Assembly (NCBI RefSeq): GCF_000376825.1
Contig: NZ_AQXW01000004.1
Span: 310,001-374,000 of the forward strand
Length of the DNA stretch: 64,000 bases
Origin: Demetria terragena DSM 11295
GTDB lineage: Bacteria; Actinomycetota; Actinomycetes; Actinomycetales; Dermatophilaceae
Direction of reading: 5' to 3'
Shown in pieces: positions 8,465 through 16,530 of this stretch; position 1 is the first letter of the stretch, and each line of letters starts with the position of its first letter. The notes beneath the pieces were generated by a model. It saw only the letters and a program-made list of their open reading frames with translations, was not told the origin of the DNA and made no database searches. Position numbers and translations under genes: made by a program.

Positions 8465-8535
8465 AGGTGGAGACGGGATTTGAACCCGTGTAGACGGCTT
8501 TGCAGGCCGTTGCCTCGCCTCTCGGCCACTCCACC
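8465..8535 (-). tRNA. tRNA-Cys (anticodon GCA)
   Basis: The acceptor stem is GGTGGAG/CTCCACC, the anticodon loop CTGCAAA gives GCA, and the discriminator is U as expected for tRNA-Cys. It lies between the two identical tRNA-Gly genes. Confidence 0.96.
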
Positions 8536-8572
8536 AGATGCCCAACATTCGGGCCTGTCCCACAAGGGGCAG

Positions 8573-8645
8573 AGCGGACAACCGGGCTCGAACCGGCGAC
8601 CTCAACCTTGGCAAGGTTGCGCTCTACCAACTGAGCTATGTCCGC
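8573..8645 (-). tRNA. tRNA-Gly (anticodon GCC), copy 1
   Basis: This is the first gene of the minus-strand tRNA cluster. Its sequence is identical to the second copy at 8290-8362, including the few bases after the 3' end, which points to a recent local duplication or gene conversion. Confidence 0.96.
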
Positions 8646-8655
8646 GGATGACACT

Positions 8656-8671
8656 GCGCCCAACTGGGCGC
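8656..8671. terminator. Short hairpin between yihY and the tRNA cluster
   Basis: GCGCCCA pairs with TGGGCGC around a 2-base loop. It lies between the end of the YihY gene and the first tRNA. It could end the YihY transcript, but there is no clear T-run. Confidence 0.4.
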
Positions 8672-8687
8672 TTCGTGCTCGTTGACC

Positions 8688-9728
8688 CTAGCCGATGGGT
8701 CGTGGGTCGTCCAAGCCGGATCGCCGCTTCGACGACTGCTCCTCAGCGACACCTTCGGACGGCTCCTTCTCATCCGCGGACTCGGGCCGCAATCGTTGGA
8801 CGCGACCCTCAACCCAGTCCCTGGCCCGCTGCTCAACTGCTGGCACCGTCGGGGGCCACAGACTGTGCGATGCAGCGTTCATCGCTGCGCCGATCAGGAC
8901 GCCAATTCCCAGGAAATACAGCCAGATCAGCACCACGATGGCTGCAGCGAGCGGGCCATAGATTGAGGTCCCGCCGATCGAGTTACCCATCACCACGCGC
9001 AGGACGTACGACGCCCCGAGCCAGATCACCAGCGTGAGCGCGGCTCCCGGCAGATCGCGCGTCCAACTGGCGCGCTGAGGAACCGCGATGTAGTACAGGG
9101 TGGCCAGGCCAAGGATGGTGAGGCCGCCGACGAACGGCCAATAGAACGTGACGAGGAACTGCACCCGCTCGGGAAGGAGCTGCTCGAGCAACCGTGGGCC
9201 AAGCACGATCAAGGGAAACAACACCGCACCGAAGAGCACCGTGACGCAATAGATCGACAGGCTCAGGACCCGCGTCTTGACGATGCCACGGACCCCGCCC
9301 TGGCCGTACATGATGGAAATGTTGTCCATCAACACATTGAGACACCGCGAACCCGACCAGAGGCTCAGCAGAAAACCTGCCGAGATCACATCGGGACGCC
9401 CGCCGGAGAGCGCGTCGTCGATCGTCGGCATCAGAACTTCATTGAGCCCCTCATCCGTGAGGAAGCGCGAGGCGTAGTTCTTGAGTGCGAGGGTGACCTG
9501 GTCGACGACGTCTGGGCCAAGCCAACCGCCGAGGTATCCCACGGCTCCTAAGAGTCCAAAGATCAAGGGCGGCAACGACAGCAGAGCAAAGAATCCGGCT
9601 TCCGCGGCGAGTCCGGTCACGCGCCACTTCATACAGACGCGTACTGTCTCGACCGTCAGCCGTGCAAGCCCAAGGAGCCCCGGCACCTGAGCCAGCACGC
9701 CCTTGAGTCGCGTCTTCCAGGTGCTCAC
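8688..9728 (-). CDS. YihY/virulence factor BrkB family inner-membrane protein
   Basis: The 346-residue protein has about six hydrophobic segments and family signatures: GLAAEAGFFALLSLPPLIF near residue 40, SGSRCLNVLMDNIS near residue 125 and SIYGPLAAAIVVLIWLYFLG near residue 285. A charged hydrophilic tail follows. BrkB-like proteins are poorly characterised envelope proteins and were once mis-annotated as ribonuclease BN. GTG 9728 is chosen because the frame upstream of it encodes low-complexity, Cys/Arg-rich sequence and runs into the glgX start region. It is divergent from glgX. Confidence 0.82.
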   Translation of the reverse strand: MSTWKTRLKGVLAQVPGLLGLARLTVETVRVCMKWRVTGLAAEAGFFALLSLPPLIFGLLGAVGYLGGWLGPDVVDQVTLALKNYASRFLTDEGLNEVLMPTIDDALSGGRPDVISAGFLLSLWSGSRCLNVLMDNISIMYGQGGVRGIVKTRVLSLSIYCVTVLFGAVLFPLIVLGPRLLEQLLPERVQFLVTFYWPFVGGLTILGLATLYYIAVPQRASWTRDLPGAALTLVIWLGASYVLRVVMGNSIGGTSIYGPLAAAIVVLIWLYFLGIGVLIGAAMNAASHSLWPPTVPAVEQRARDWVEGRVQRLRPESADEKEPSEGVAEEQSSKRRSGLDDPRPIG

Positions 9729-9853
9729 GGCGTCGCCGCAGCACGGTCGCTGATGGTCACAGGGACCACGGTAGCGGCGCGACCGTGCAGGTCCGTGCAG
9801 CACAATGCACACCGGGTGTCGAAGTACGTGCCTCGCAGTGAGAAGGAGAATGT

Positions 9854-11989
9854 GTGTCGTCGGTTGATGAGAACTGGCCGGGTATGGCTTACCCGCTTGG
9901 CGCAACGTACGACGGCTCAGGTGTCAACTTCGCACTCTTCTCAGAGGTGGCCGAGGCCGTGCACCTCTGCCTGATCGACGAGATCGACGGCGCGTACGTC
10001 GAGCGCCGGGTGGAACTGACCGAGGTCGACCATCACGTCTGGCATGCCTATCTGCCCGGCGTCCAGCCTGGACAGCGCTACGGATTCCGGGTCGATGGCC
10101 CGTACGACCCGGACAACGGCCACCGATGTGACCCATCGAAACTGTTGCTTGACCCCTATGCCAAGGCCGTCGACGGCCAGATCGATGGCGACCAGGCGCT
10201 CTTCAGCTACGAGTTCGATGACCGCACGAAGCGCAATCAGGACGACTCTCTCGGACACACGATGACGTCCGTCGTCATCAACCCCTACTTCGACTGGGGG
10301 CACGACCGCCCACCGCGGCGCGAATACCACGAGAGCGTGTTCTACGAGGCGCACGTCAAAGGCCTGACGATGACGCACCCCGATGTCCCGGATGACATCC
10401 GCGGGACGTACGCGGCCATCGCGCACCCGGCCATCATCGAGCACCTCACGACGCTGGGCATTACCGCGATCGAGTTGCTGCCGGTTCACCAGTTCGTCCA
10501 GGATTCGACGCTCGTCGACAAGGGTCTGTCCAACTATTGGGGCTACAACACCATCGGCTTCATGGCACCCCACAACGCCTACTCGGCCTCGGGCAGCCTC
10601 GGGCAGCAGGTCACCGAGTTCAAGTCGATGGTCAAGGCCCTGCACGCCGCCGACATCGAAGTGATCCTTGACGTGGTCTACAACCACACCGCCGAAGGCA
10701 ACCAACTCGGGCCAACCATCTGTTTCCGGGGCATCGACAATAAGGCGTACTACCGGTTGGTCGATGACTCCCCCGCGCACTATTACGACACCACAGGCAC
10801 CGGAAATAGTCTGTTGATGCGCAATCCCTATGTGCTGCAACTGATTATGGACTCGTTGCGCTACTGGGTCTCAGAGATGCATGTCGATGGTTTCCGTTTC
10901 GACCTTGCCGCGACTCTGGCGCGTCAGTTCCACGAAGTCGACAAACTGTCTGCCTTCTTCGACATCATTCAGCAGGACCCCGTCATATCCCAGGCCAAGT
11001 TGATCGCTGAGCCGTGGGACCTCGGTGACGGCGGCTACCAGGTCGGAAACTTCCCACCCCTGTGGACCGAATGGAACGGCCGCTATCGCGACACGGTGCG
11101 GGACTACTGGCGCGGCGAATCGGCGGCGCTGGGCGAGTTCGCGTCGCGGCTGACGGGCTCGAGTGACCTTTACGAGCACAGTGGCCGTCGGCCGATTGCC
11201 TCGATCAACTTCGTCACCTGTCACGACGGCTTCACGCTGCGCGACCTGGTCTCCTACAACGAGAAACACAACGAGGCGAACCTCGACGACAACGAGGACG
11301 GCGAGAATCACAACCGGTCCTGGAACTGTGGGATCGAAGGGCAGAGCGACGACGGCGAAGTACGCGCCCTGCGAGCACGACAGCAGCGAAACTTCATCGC
11401 CACGTTGCTCATGAGCCAGGGCGTGCCGATGCTTGCTCACGGCGATGAGTTGGGACGGACCCAAGGCGGCAACAACAACGGCTACTGCCAAGACAACGAA
11501 ATCACCTGGATTAATTGGGAACTCGACGACGAAGAGCAGTCACTTCTGGAGTTCACACAGCAGGCCATCGCGCTCCGCCGCAAGCACCCCACTTTCCGGC
11601 GCCGGCGGTTCTTCGCTGGGGCGGCCGACCACGGCGGCGCCAGCGAGCGCGGCGACATCTACTGGTACGGCTACGCGGGCACCCGCATGAGCGAGTTGGA
11701 TTGGCGCAATGGCGTCGCGCGCACCCTGACGGTCTATCTCAACGGCCAGGCCATTCTGACGCCCGATAAGCACGGGCGCCCGGTCACCGACGATGACTTC
11801 CTCATGATGTTCAACGTCGACAATGCCGACATCGACTTCACCGTTCCGGCCGATCTGCCGGGGCCGTGGCATACCGCGATTTCGACAGTGCCCGGCAGGG
11901 ATGACGTCGAGACGGCCTACAACTCTGGCGATTCGATCGCGGTGCCGCAAAGGTCACTCCTGGTGCTGCGCGCGGCACACCAGGAGTGA
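9854..11989 (+). CDS. glgX: Glycogen debranching enzyme (isoamylase type)
   Basis: The 711-residue GH13 enzyme hydrolyses alpha-1,6 branches in glycogen or limit dextrin. An N-terminal CBM48-like region comes first (YPLGATYDGSGVNFALFSE). The catalytic barrel follows with DVVYNHTAEGN near residue 275, VDGFRFDLAATLAR near residue 350 (nucleophile Asp), LIAEPWDLG near residue 385 (acid Glu) and FVTCHDGFTLRDL near residue 455. GTG 9854 follows AGAAGGAGA at ideal spacing. It belongs with the nearby glgA and glgC in glycogen turnover. Confidence 0.95.
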   Translation: MSSVDENWPGMAYPLGATYDGSGVNFALFSEVAEAVHLCLIDEIDGAYVERRVELTEVDHHVWHAYLPGVQPGQRYGFRVDGPYDPDNGHRCDPSKLLLDPYAKAVDGQIDGDQALFSYEFDDRTKRNQDDSLGHTMTSVVINPYFDWGHDRPPRREYHESVFYEAHVKGLTMTHPDVPDDIRGTYAAIAHPAIIEHLTTLGITAIELLPVHQFVQDSTLVDKGLSNYWGYNTIGFMAPHNAYSASGSLGQQVTEFKSMVKALHAADIEVILDVVYNHTAEGNQLGPTICFRGIDNKAYYRLVDDSPAHYYDTTGTGNSLLMRNPYVLQLIMDSLRYWVSEMHVDGFRFDLAATLARQFHEVDKLSAFFDIIQQDPVISQAKLIAEPWDLGDGGYQVGNFPPLWTEWNGRYRDTVRDYWRGESAALGEFASRLTGSSDLYEHSGRRPIASINFVTCHDGFTLRDLVSYNEKHNEANLDDNEDGENHNRSWNCGIEGQSDDGEVRALRARQQRNFIATLLMSQGVPMLAHGDELGRTQGGNNNGYCQDNEITWINWELDDEEQSLLEFTQQAIALRRKHPTFRRRRFFAGAADHGGASERGDIYWYGYAGTRMSELDWRNGVARTLTVYLNGQAILTPDKHGRPVTDDDFLMMFNVDNADIDFTVPADLPGPWHTAISTVPGRDDVETAYNSGDSIAVPQRSLLVLRAAHQE

Positions 11990-11995
11990 CCAGCA

Positions 11996-12067
11996 TCGCC
12001 GGTCGAGCCTTCGCCGGTCGAGCCTTCGCCGGTCGAGCCTTCGCCGGTCGAGCTTGTCGAGACCCGG
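11996..12067. repeat. Tandem 15-base repeat with GGTCGAGC core
   Basis: Three exact copies of TCGCCGGTCGAGCCT (11996-12040) are followed by a fourth (12041-12055) that diverges into GTCGAGACC. The terminal block GGTCGAGCTTGTCGAGACC also ends the array at 49968-50073. It fills the gap between convergent glgX and ppk2 and may form hairpins there. Confidence 0.9.
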
Positions 12068-12068
12068 T

Positions 12069-13094
12069 TTAGGTCGCGGCGAGCCGCTGCTTCTCCGACT
12101 CCACGTCGTAGGTGGCCGTTGGCCATTGCGGGTCGAGTTCGCGCAGGGTGCGAAGCAACAACTGCTGCACCGCGAGGCGCGCGTACCACTTGCGGTCTGC
12201 CGGAACGACGTACCACGGCGTCTCGTCCGTCGAGGTCTTTTCGAGCACCAGCTGGTACGCCTCCTGATAGGCATCCCAGTACTGGCGCTCATCCGTGTCA
12301 CCGGGGTTGAACTTCCAGTGCTTGTCCGGACGGTCGAGGCGCTCGGTCAGCCGTTCCTTCTGCTCCTCCGGAGAGACATGCAGCATGACCTTGATGATGT
12401 GAATGTCCTTGCGGCGCAGCGACCGCTCGAAAGTGTTGATCTGCGTGTAGCGGCCCTTGAGGGTCGATACCGGCGCCAAGTTGCGCACCCGGCCGATCAG
12501 CACGTCTTCATAGTGCGAGCGATCAAACACACCGATGAAGCCTGGCTCCGGGAGTGCTCGACGGATCCGCCAGAGGAACGGGTGCCGCTTCTCTTCGGTG
12601 GTCGGAGCCTTGAACGAGGTGAGCTGGACACCCTGAGGATCGACGGCGCCCACAACGTGGCGCACGATGCCGCCCTTGCCCGCGGTGTCCATCCCCTGCA
12701 GAACCAGCAGAACTGCCGGACCATCCCCATCACGACCGTTGGCATACAGGCGCTCCTGGAGGTCGGCGATCTCGTCCTCTACCGCGCTCATGGCCGCCGC
12801 TGCTGCGTCCTTATCACCCGAAAACCCTGGTGTATCACGAGAATCGAGCCCCGCAAGCTCAAACCCCGCCCCCACCCGAAGCGCTGACTCGAGGTCATCT
12901 GGGCGCACCTCGATCGGCACTGGCGCCGGCTTCGGAGCGGCCTGCGCCTCGGACTTGGCCTTGGCCTTGTCCTTGCCGGAGTCCTTATCCTTCTTCTTCG
13001 CTTTGGCCGTCTTCTCCTTGGACTTAGCCTTCAGCTTCTGGTCTTCCTTGGAGTTCTTCTTCTTGTCCGCTTTGCGTTCCTTCTTCTTAGCCAC
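12069..13094 (-). CDS. ppk2: Polyphosphate kinase 2 family protein with Lys-rich N-terminal tail
   Basis: The 341-residue protein has a PPK2 kinase core that moves phosphate between polyphosphate and nucleotides. It shows Walker A GMDTAGKGG near residue 145, FDRSHYEDVL near residue 200 and a lid region with HWKFNPGDTDERQYW near residue 265. The first 60 residues are mostly Lys, Asp and Ala and look disordered; they could bind polyphosphate or nucleic acid. GTG 13094 is preceded by GGGAGGA. A longer ATG form at 13154 would overlap the divergent gene. The nucleotide preference cannot be read from the sequence. Confidence 0.9.
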   Translation of the reverse strand: MAKKKERKADKKKNSKEDQKLKAKSKEKTAKAKKKDKDSGKDKAKAKSEAQAAPKPAPVPIEVRPDDLESALRVGAGFELAGLDSRDTPGFSGDKDAAAAAMSAVEDEIADLQERLYANGRDGDGPAVLLVLQGMDTAGKGGIVRHVVGAVDPQGVQLTSFKAPTTEEKRHPFLWRIRRALPEPGFIGVFDRSHYEDVLIGRVRNLAPVSTLKGRYTQINTFERSLRRKDIHIIKVMLHVSPEEQKERLTERLDRPDKHWKFNPGDTDERQYWDAYQEAYQLVLEKTSTDETPWYVVPADRKWYARLAVQQLLLRTLRELDPQWPTATYDVESEKQRLAAT

Positions 13095-13131
13095 CGTCGC
13101 ATCCTCCCACGCCACCCAGTTGGATGGACAG

Positions 13132-13785
13132 ATGCGCGTACTGATCAATGACACCGTCGAAGTGCCGCCATCGGCCGATCCCGACGCGATGGTCCAAGCC
13201 GTCTACGGCAGCAACGGCCCGCTCGTGCGGTGGAACATGGTGAGCACCCTCGATGGCTCGGCAGTCGGAGCGGACGGTGGGAGCGGATCCATCAACAACG
13301 CAGCCGACTTCCGAGTTTTTGGGTTTCTCCGCGGATGGGCCGATGTCGTGGTGGTGGGGGCTGGTACGGCGCGTGCTGAGGGATATCGCCCGCTCCGGCC
13401 GAATCGCTGGTCCGCCCTGCGCGAGGGGCGCTCGGACGCCCCGTTGCTCGCCGTCGTCTCGCGCCGAGCGGAGTTGCCCGACACGCTCCAAGGCCAACCG
13501 AAGGAACGGGTGCTGCTGCTGCACGGCGCCAAACTCGGCGGCCGCGACATCGTGAACACCCTCCGCACGCTCGGTCACCAACGCATTCTGTTCGAAGGTG
13601 GCCCGCGGCTTGCGGCACAGTTCCTCGACGCGGGAATCATTGACGAACTGTGCCTCACGATTGTCCCCACGCTGGTTGGTGGCGACGGCACCCGCATCAC
13701 CCAGGGCCCGGGTGTGGACCAGGGCGCGCAACTTGCGTCGCTACTCGAGGAGGATGGAACGTTGCTGTCGCGGTGGAGGCTCTAG
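13132..13785 (+). CDS. RibD C-terminal-like pyrimidine reductase family protein
   Basis: The 217-residue protein is a stand-alone RibD reductase fold (dihydrofolate-reductase-like). Signatures are VRWNMVSTLDGSAVG near residue 30, FLRGWADVVVVGAGTARAEGY near residue 68 and ILFEGGPRLAAQFLDAGIIDELCLT near residue 160. There is no deaminase domain. It may reduce a pyrimidine or pterin-like compound with NAD(P)H. No riboflavin genes are nearby, so a role in riboflavin synthesis is unproven. It is divergent from ppk2 by 37 bases. Confidence 0.85.
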   Translation: MRVLINDTVEVPPSADPDAMVQAVYGSNGPLVRWNMVSTLDGSAVGADGGSGSINNAADFRVFGFLRGWADVVVVGAGTARAEGYRPLRPNRWSALREGRSDAPLLAVVSRRAELPDTLQGQPKERVLLLHGAKLGGRDIVNTLRTLGHQRILFEGGPRLAAQFLDAGIIDELCLTIVPTLVGGDGTRITQGPGVDQGAQLASLLEEDGTLLSRWRL

Positions 13786-13794
13786 GCTCGACCC

Positions 13795-14562
13795 GTGCTC
13801 TCCCGGACCCAAGCAACCCGCTACGTCACGCCCCTTCGTGAGGGTGGTTCCTTGCCCGGGGTTATGGAAGGCGCCGATCTCGGCACCTGGGTGGTCAAGT
13901 TCCGCGGCGCCGGGCAAGGACTCAAAGTCCTGGTCGCTGAGGTGATTGTCGGCGAACTCGCCCGAGCACTGGAGTTGGACGTCCCGGTCCTCACAGTCAT
14001 CGACCTGCCTGAGGCCATCGCAAAGTACGAAGCGGACGAGGAAGTCCAGGATCTCTTGACCGCGAGCGTGGGCAGCAACCTTGGACTTGACCTGCTGCCT
14101 GGCGCGTTTCCCTACGACGGCTCCGCGCCGCCTCCCCCGGATGTCGCCGCACGCATCCTGTGCTTGGACGCCTTCACCGCCAACGTCGACCGGACTCCCC
14201 ACAACCCCAACCTGATTCGTTGGCATGGGCGCACCTGGCTGATCGATCATGGCGCTGCGTTGTACTTCCATCACGGGTGGCCCCGAAAGGCGCCCGATCC
14301 GCAGCGCTTTGCCCGTCAGCCCTTCGACTCCAGTACCCACATCCTGCGGGGTGTGGCGGATGGCGTACCCGATGCCCTCGGTGACCTGCGGAAGCGGGCG
14401 ACTGATGAGACTCTTCGCGCCGCAGTGGACTGCGTGCCCGAGGAGTGGCTGGAGACCACGTCGAGTCTCACCACAGCCGACGAAGTCCGGAACGCGTACG
14501 TCGCACACCTGATCGCGCGCCGGGATCAGCCCGAGGCATGGCAACCACGGGAGTCGGCATGA
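13795..14562 (+). CDS. HipA-like kinase (HipA_2 type)
   Basis: The 255-residue protein has kinase-fold motifs in HipA order: VVKFRGAGQG near residue 35 with a lysine fit for ATP binding, DAFTANVDRTPHNPNL near residue 130 as a HipA-like catalytic loop (NxDR...NxN), and LIDHGAAL near residue 150 as the metal-binding Asp. It lacks the N-terminal subdomain of E. coli HipA and is about half its length. GTG 13795 follows the previous stop by nine bases. Its stop overlaps the ATG of a DUF3037 gene, a recurrent pairing in bacteria. Substrate unknown. Confidence 0.8.
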   Translation: MLSRTQATRYVTPLREGGSLPGVMEGADLGTWVVKFRGAGQGLKVLVAEVIVGELARALELDVPVLTVIDLPEAIAKYEADEEVQDLLTASVGSNLGLDLLPGAFPYDGSAPPPPDVAARILCLDAFTANVDRTPHNPNLIRWHGRTWLIDHGAALYFHHGWPRKAPDPQRFARQPFDSSTHILRGVADGVPDALGDLRKRATDETLRAAVDCVPEEWLETTSSLTTADEVRNAYVAHLIARRDQPEAWQPRESA

Positions 14563-14945
14563 CCGACGCGCCCCTGGGCTACCAGTACGTCACCATCCGC
14601 CTTGTTCCCGATGTGGCCCGCGAAGAGTTCATCAACATTGCGGTCGTGCTCTATTGCCAATCGGCCGACTTCCTCGACGCGGACTACGTCTTGGACGCAC
14701 GCAGGTGGTCTGCACTGTCGGGCGCGATCGAGGCAGCCGAGGTAGAACGATCCCTCGACGTGATCCGCATGGTCTGCGCCGGCGAGCCGCTCCCTGGCCT
14801 GCCCGACCTCGGCCGACCGGGCCAACGGTTCGGCTGGATCGCCGCGCCGCGCAGCACCGTCCTGCAGCCGGGACCAGTCCACGGCGGCACCACCGATGGT
14901 CCTGCCGCCGAACTGGCCAGACTGACCGACTGCCTGGTGCGCTGA
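14559..14945 (+). CDS. DUF3037 protein paired with the HipA-like kinase
   Basis: The 128-residue protein starts with YQYVTIRLVPDVAREEFINIAVVLY, the typical DUF3037 opening, then a helical region and a Gly/Pro-rich segment (GQRFGWIAAPRSTVLQPGP). It has no signal peptide and no recognisable DNA-binding motif, so it is not a HipB-type antitoxin. The four-base ATGA overlap with the HipA-like gene implies equal translation and probably a shared process or complex. Function unknown. Confidence 0.8.
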   Translation: MTDAPLGYQYVTIRLVPDVAREEFINIAVVLYCQSADFLDADYVLDARRWSALSGAIEAAEVERSLDVIRMVCAGEPLPGLPDLGRPGQRFGWIAAPRSTVLQPGPVHGGTTDGPAAELARLTDCLVR

Positions 14946-14966
14946 GATTCGCTCCAGCCCACGGGC

Positions 14967-15776
14967 TTAGCGCAGAGCCCACATCGCAACGGCAGATGCT
15001 GCCGCCACGTTGAGGGAGTCGACTCCAGCGGCCATTGGTACGCGGACGGCTAGGTCAGCCGCAGCGACCGTCGCCGGCCGCAGACCATCTCCCTCAGCGC
15101 CCAGCACCAGGGCGAGGCGATGAGGCGGCTTCGCGGCAAGCTCGTCCAGCGTGCAGCCGTGGGGATCAAGGGCGAGCGCGGCAACGGTCCAGCCAGCGTT
15201 CTGCATCGCGCGAACGCCCCCTGGCCACGGGTCAACCCGCGTCCACGGGATCTGAAAGACCGTACCCATCGAGACACGCACGCTCCGCCGGTAGAGCGGG
15301 TCGGCGCAGCGGGGCGTCACGAGCACCGCGTCGACGCCGAGTGCCGCCGCCGAACGAAACACCGCTCCGACGTTGGTGTGATCAACGATGTCCTCCAACA
15401 CGACCACCCGCCGGGCATCGCGCAGCGCCTCCTCGAGGTCGGGGAGTTCGGGTCGGTGCATGGCCGCGAGCGCGCCACGGTGAAGGTGGAAGCCGGTCAT
15501 TTGCTCGATGACCGGCGCCTCTGCGACATAGACCGGGACGCCGTCTCGTGCCGCCTGCTCCACGACATCCGCCAGATCGTTGAGCCAGCGCTCCCCCATG
15601 AGGAAGGACCGAGGTCGGTGTCCAGCGGCGAGCGCCCGGCGGATGACCTTCTCGCTCTCGGCCAGGTAAAGCCCCTCGGCCGGTTCCAGCACACGCCGAA
15701 GTGCGACGTCGGTCAGGGAGAAGTAGTCCTTAACGCGGTCATCGTGGGGGTCGGTGATGTGGATGACATCGGTCAC
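14967..15776 (-). CDS. SpoU/TrmH-family RNA 2'-O-methyltransferase
   Basis: The 269-residue SPOUT methyltransferase has an N-terminal substrate-binding domain (residues 1-105) and a catalytic knot domain with VLEDIVDHTNVGAVFRSAAA near residue 125, LALVLGAEGDGL near residue 220 and VPMAAGVDSLNVAAASAV near residue 245. These are SpoU motifs 1-3 for S-adenosylmethionine binding and ribose methylation. The target could be rRNA or tRNA. It converges with DUF3037 and is not in an obvious operon. Confidence 0.92.
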   Translation of the reverse strand: MTDVIHITDPHDDRVKDYFSLTDVALRRVLEPAEGLYLAESEKVIRRALAAGHRPRSFLMGERWLNDLADVVEQAARDGVPVYVAEAPVIEQMTGFHLHRGALAAMHRPELPDLEEALRDARRVVVLEDIVDHTNVGAVFRSAAALGVDAVLVTPRCADPLYRRSVRVSMGTVFQIPWTRVDPWPGGVRAMQNAGWTVAALALDPHGCTLDELAAKPPHRLALVLGAEGDGLRPATVAAADLAVRVPMAAGVDSLNVAAASAVAMWALR

Positions 15777-15800
15777 GACCGAAACCGTACGTCCCGACCC

Positions 15801-16529
15801 TCAGGCGAGCAGAGTCGCCCGCACGATGACCGTGACTCCGGCGACTGCAGCGACCGTCAGGACGAGCGGGCGGATCTGGTCGGGGCGAACCCGCCGACGC
15901 AGTGGAATCGACAACAGCATCCCGGCGAGAACGAATGGCGTCCAGGCGAGGCCCACCACGAACTCGGTGGAGTCCAACTCACCGGCGAGGCCGAGGGCCG
16001 CGAGGGCGGTGGTCGCTCCGATGACGAAAAAGCCGGCGAGAGTTGCTCGGATCCGTGCCGGTCGCTCGTGCTGCACCACCAGTGCCAGGAACGGACCACC
16101 GATCGCTGCGGCCGTACCGCTCACTCCGGTAAGGATGCCCGCGGTCAGGGCCGGTATCCGTCCCGGCTTCACCTCGAACGCCCAGATCGATAGCGCGACG
16201 GCGATGAGGACCATCACTCCGACGACCACCGCGACGGCATTCGGCGACAGCACCGCGACCACCAGAACACCCAGCGGTGTCGTGAGGATTCTGCCTGCGA
16301 GCGCCCAGCTCAACACCGTCAGGTCGATATCACGCCACCGGCGGGCCACTTCGATCAGCGGCATCGGGAGGCTCGCGGCGAGCATGGCGCCCGGCATCAG
16401 GTCTGGGGCGAACATGACGACGAAGGGTGCCCCGACCACCGCGAGGCCGAAACCGGCGACCGACTGGGTGATCGCACCCACCACCAGGATGCATCCCAGC
16501 AGGATGACCACACCCCACGCGATCTCCAC
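15801..16529 (-). CDS. TauE/SafE family membrane permease (second of a pair)
   Basis: The 242-residue membrane protein has about eight hydrophobic segments with the two-fold TauE/SafE repeat (AITQSVAGFGLAVVGAPF near residue 15 and GVSGTAAAIGGPFLALV near residue 140). The family moves sulfite, sulfoacetate or other organosulfonates outward. GTG 16529 starts one base after the preceding stop, so it is coupled to the upstream paralogue. The longer frame upstream of the GTG is Cys/Ser-rich shadow sequence. Substrate unknown. Confidence 0.85.
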   Translation of the reverse strand: MEIAWGVVILLGCILVVGAITQSVAGFGLAVVGAPFVVMFAPDLMPGAMLAASLPMPLIEVARRWRDIDLTVLSWALAGRILTTPLGVLVVAVLSPNAVAVVVGVMVLIAVALSIWAFEVKPGRIPALTAGILTGVSGTAAAIGGPFLALVVQHERPARIRATLAGFFVIGATTALAALGLAGELDSTEFVVGLAWTPFVLAGMLLSIPLRRRVRPDQIRPLVLTVAAVAGVTVIVRATLLA

Positions 16530-16530
16530 T

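Noticed and set aside
9729-9905. Longer YihY start at 9905
   Set aside because: The extra 59 residues are Cys/Arg-rich with no family character and overlap the glgX start.
13795-14945. Classical HipBA toxin-antitoxin operon
   Set aside because: The partner is DUF3037 without an HTH, and the kinase lacks the HipA N-terminal subdomain. A role as a toxin is not supported.
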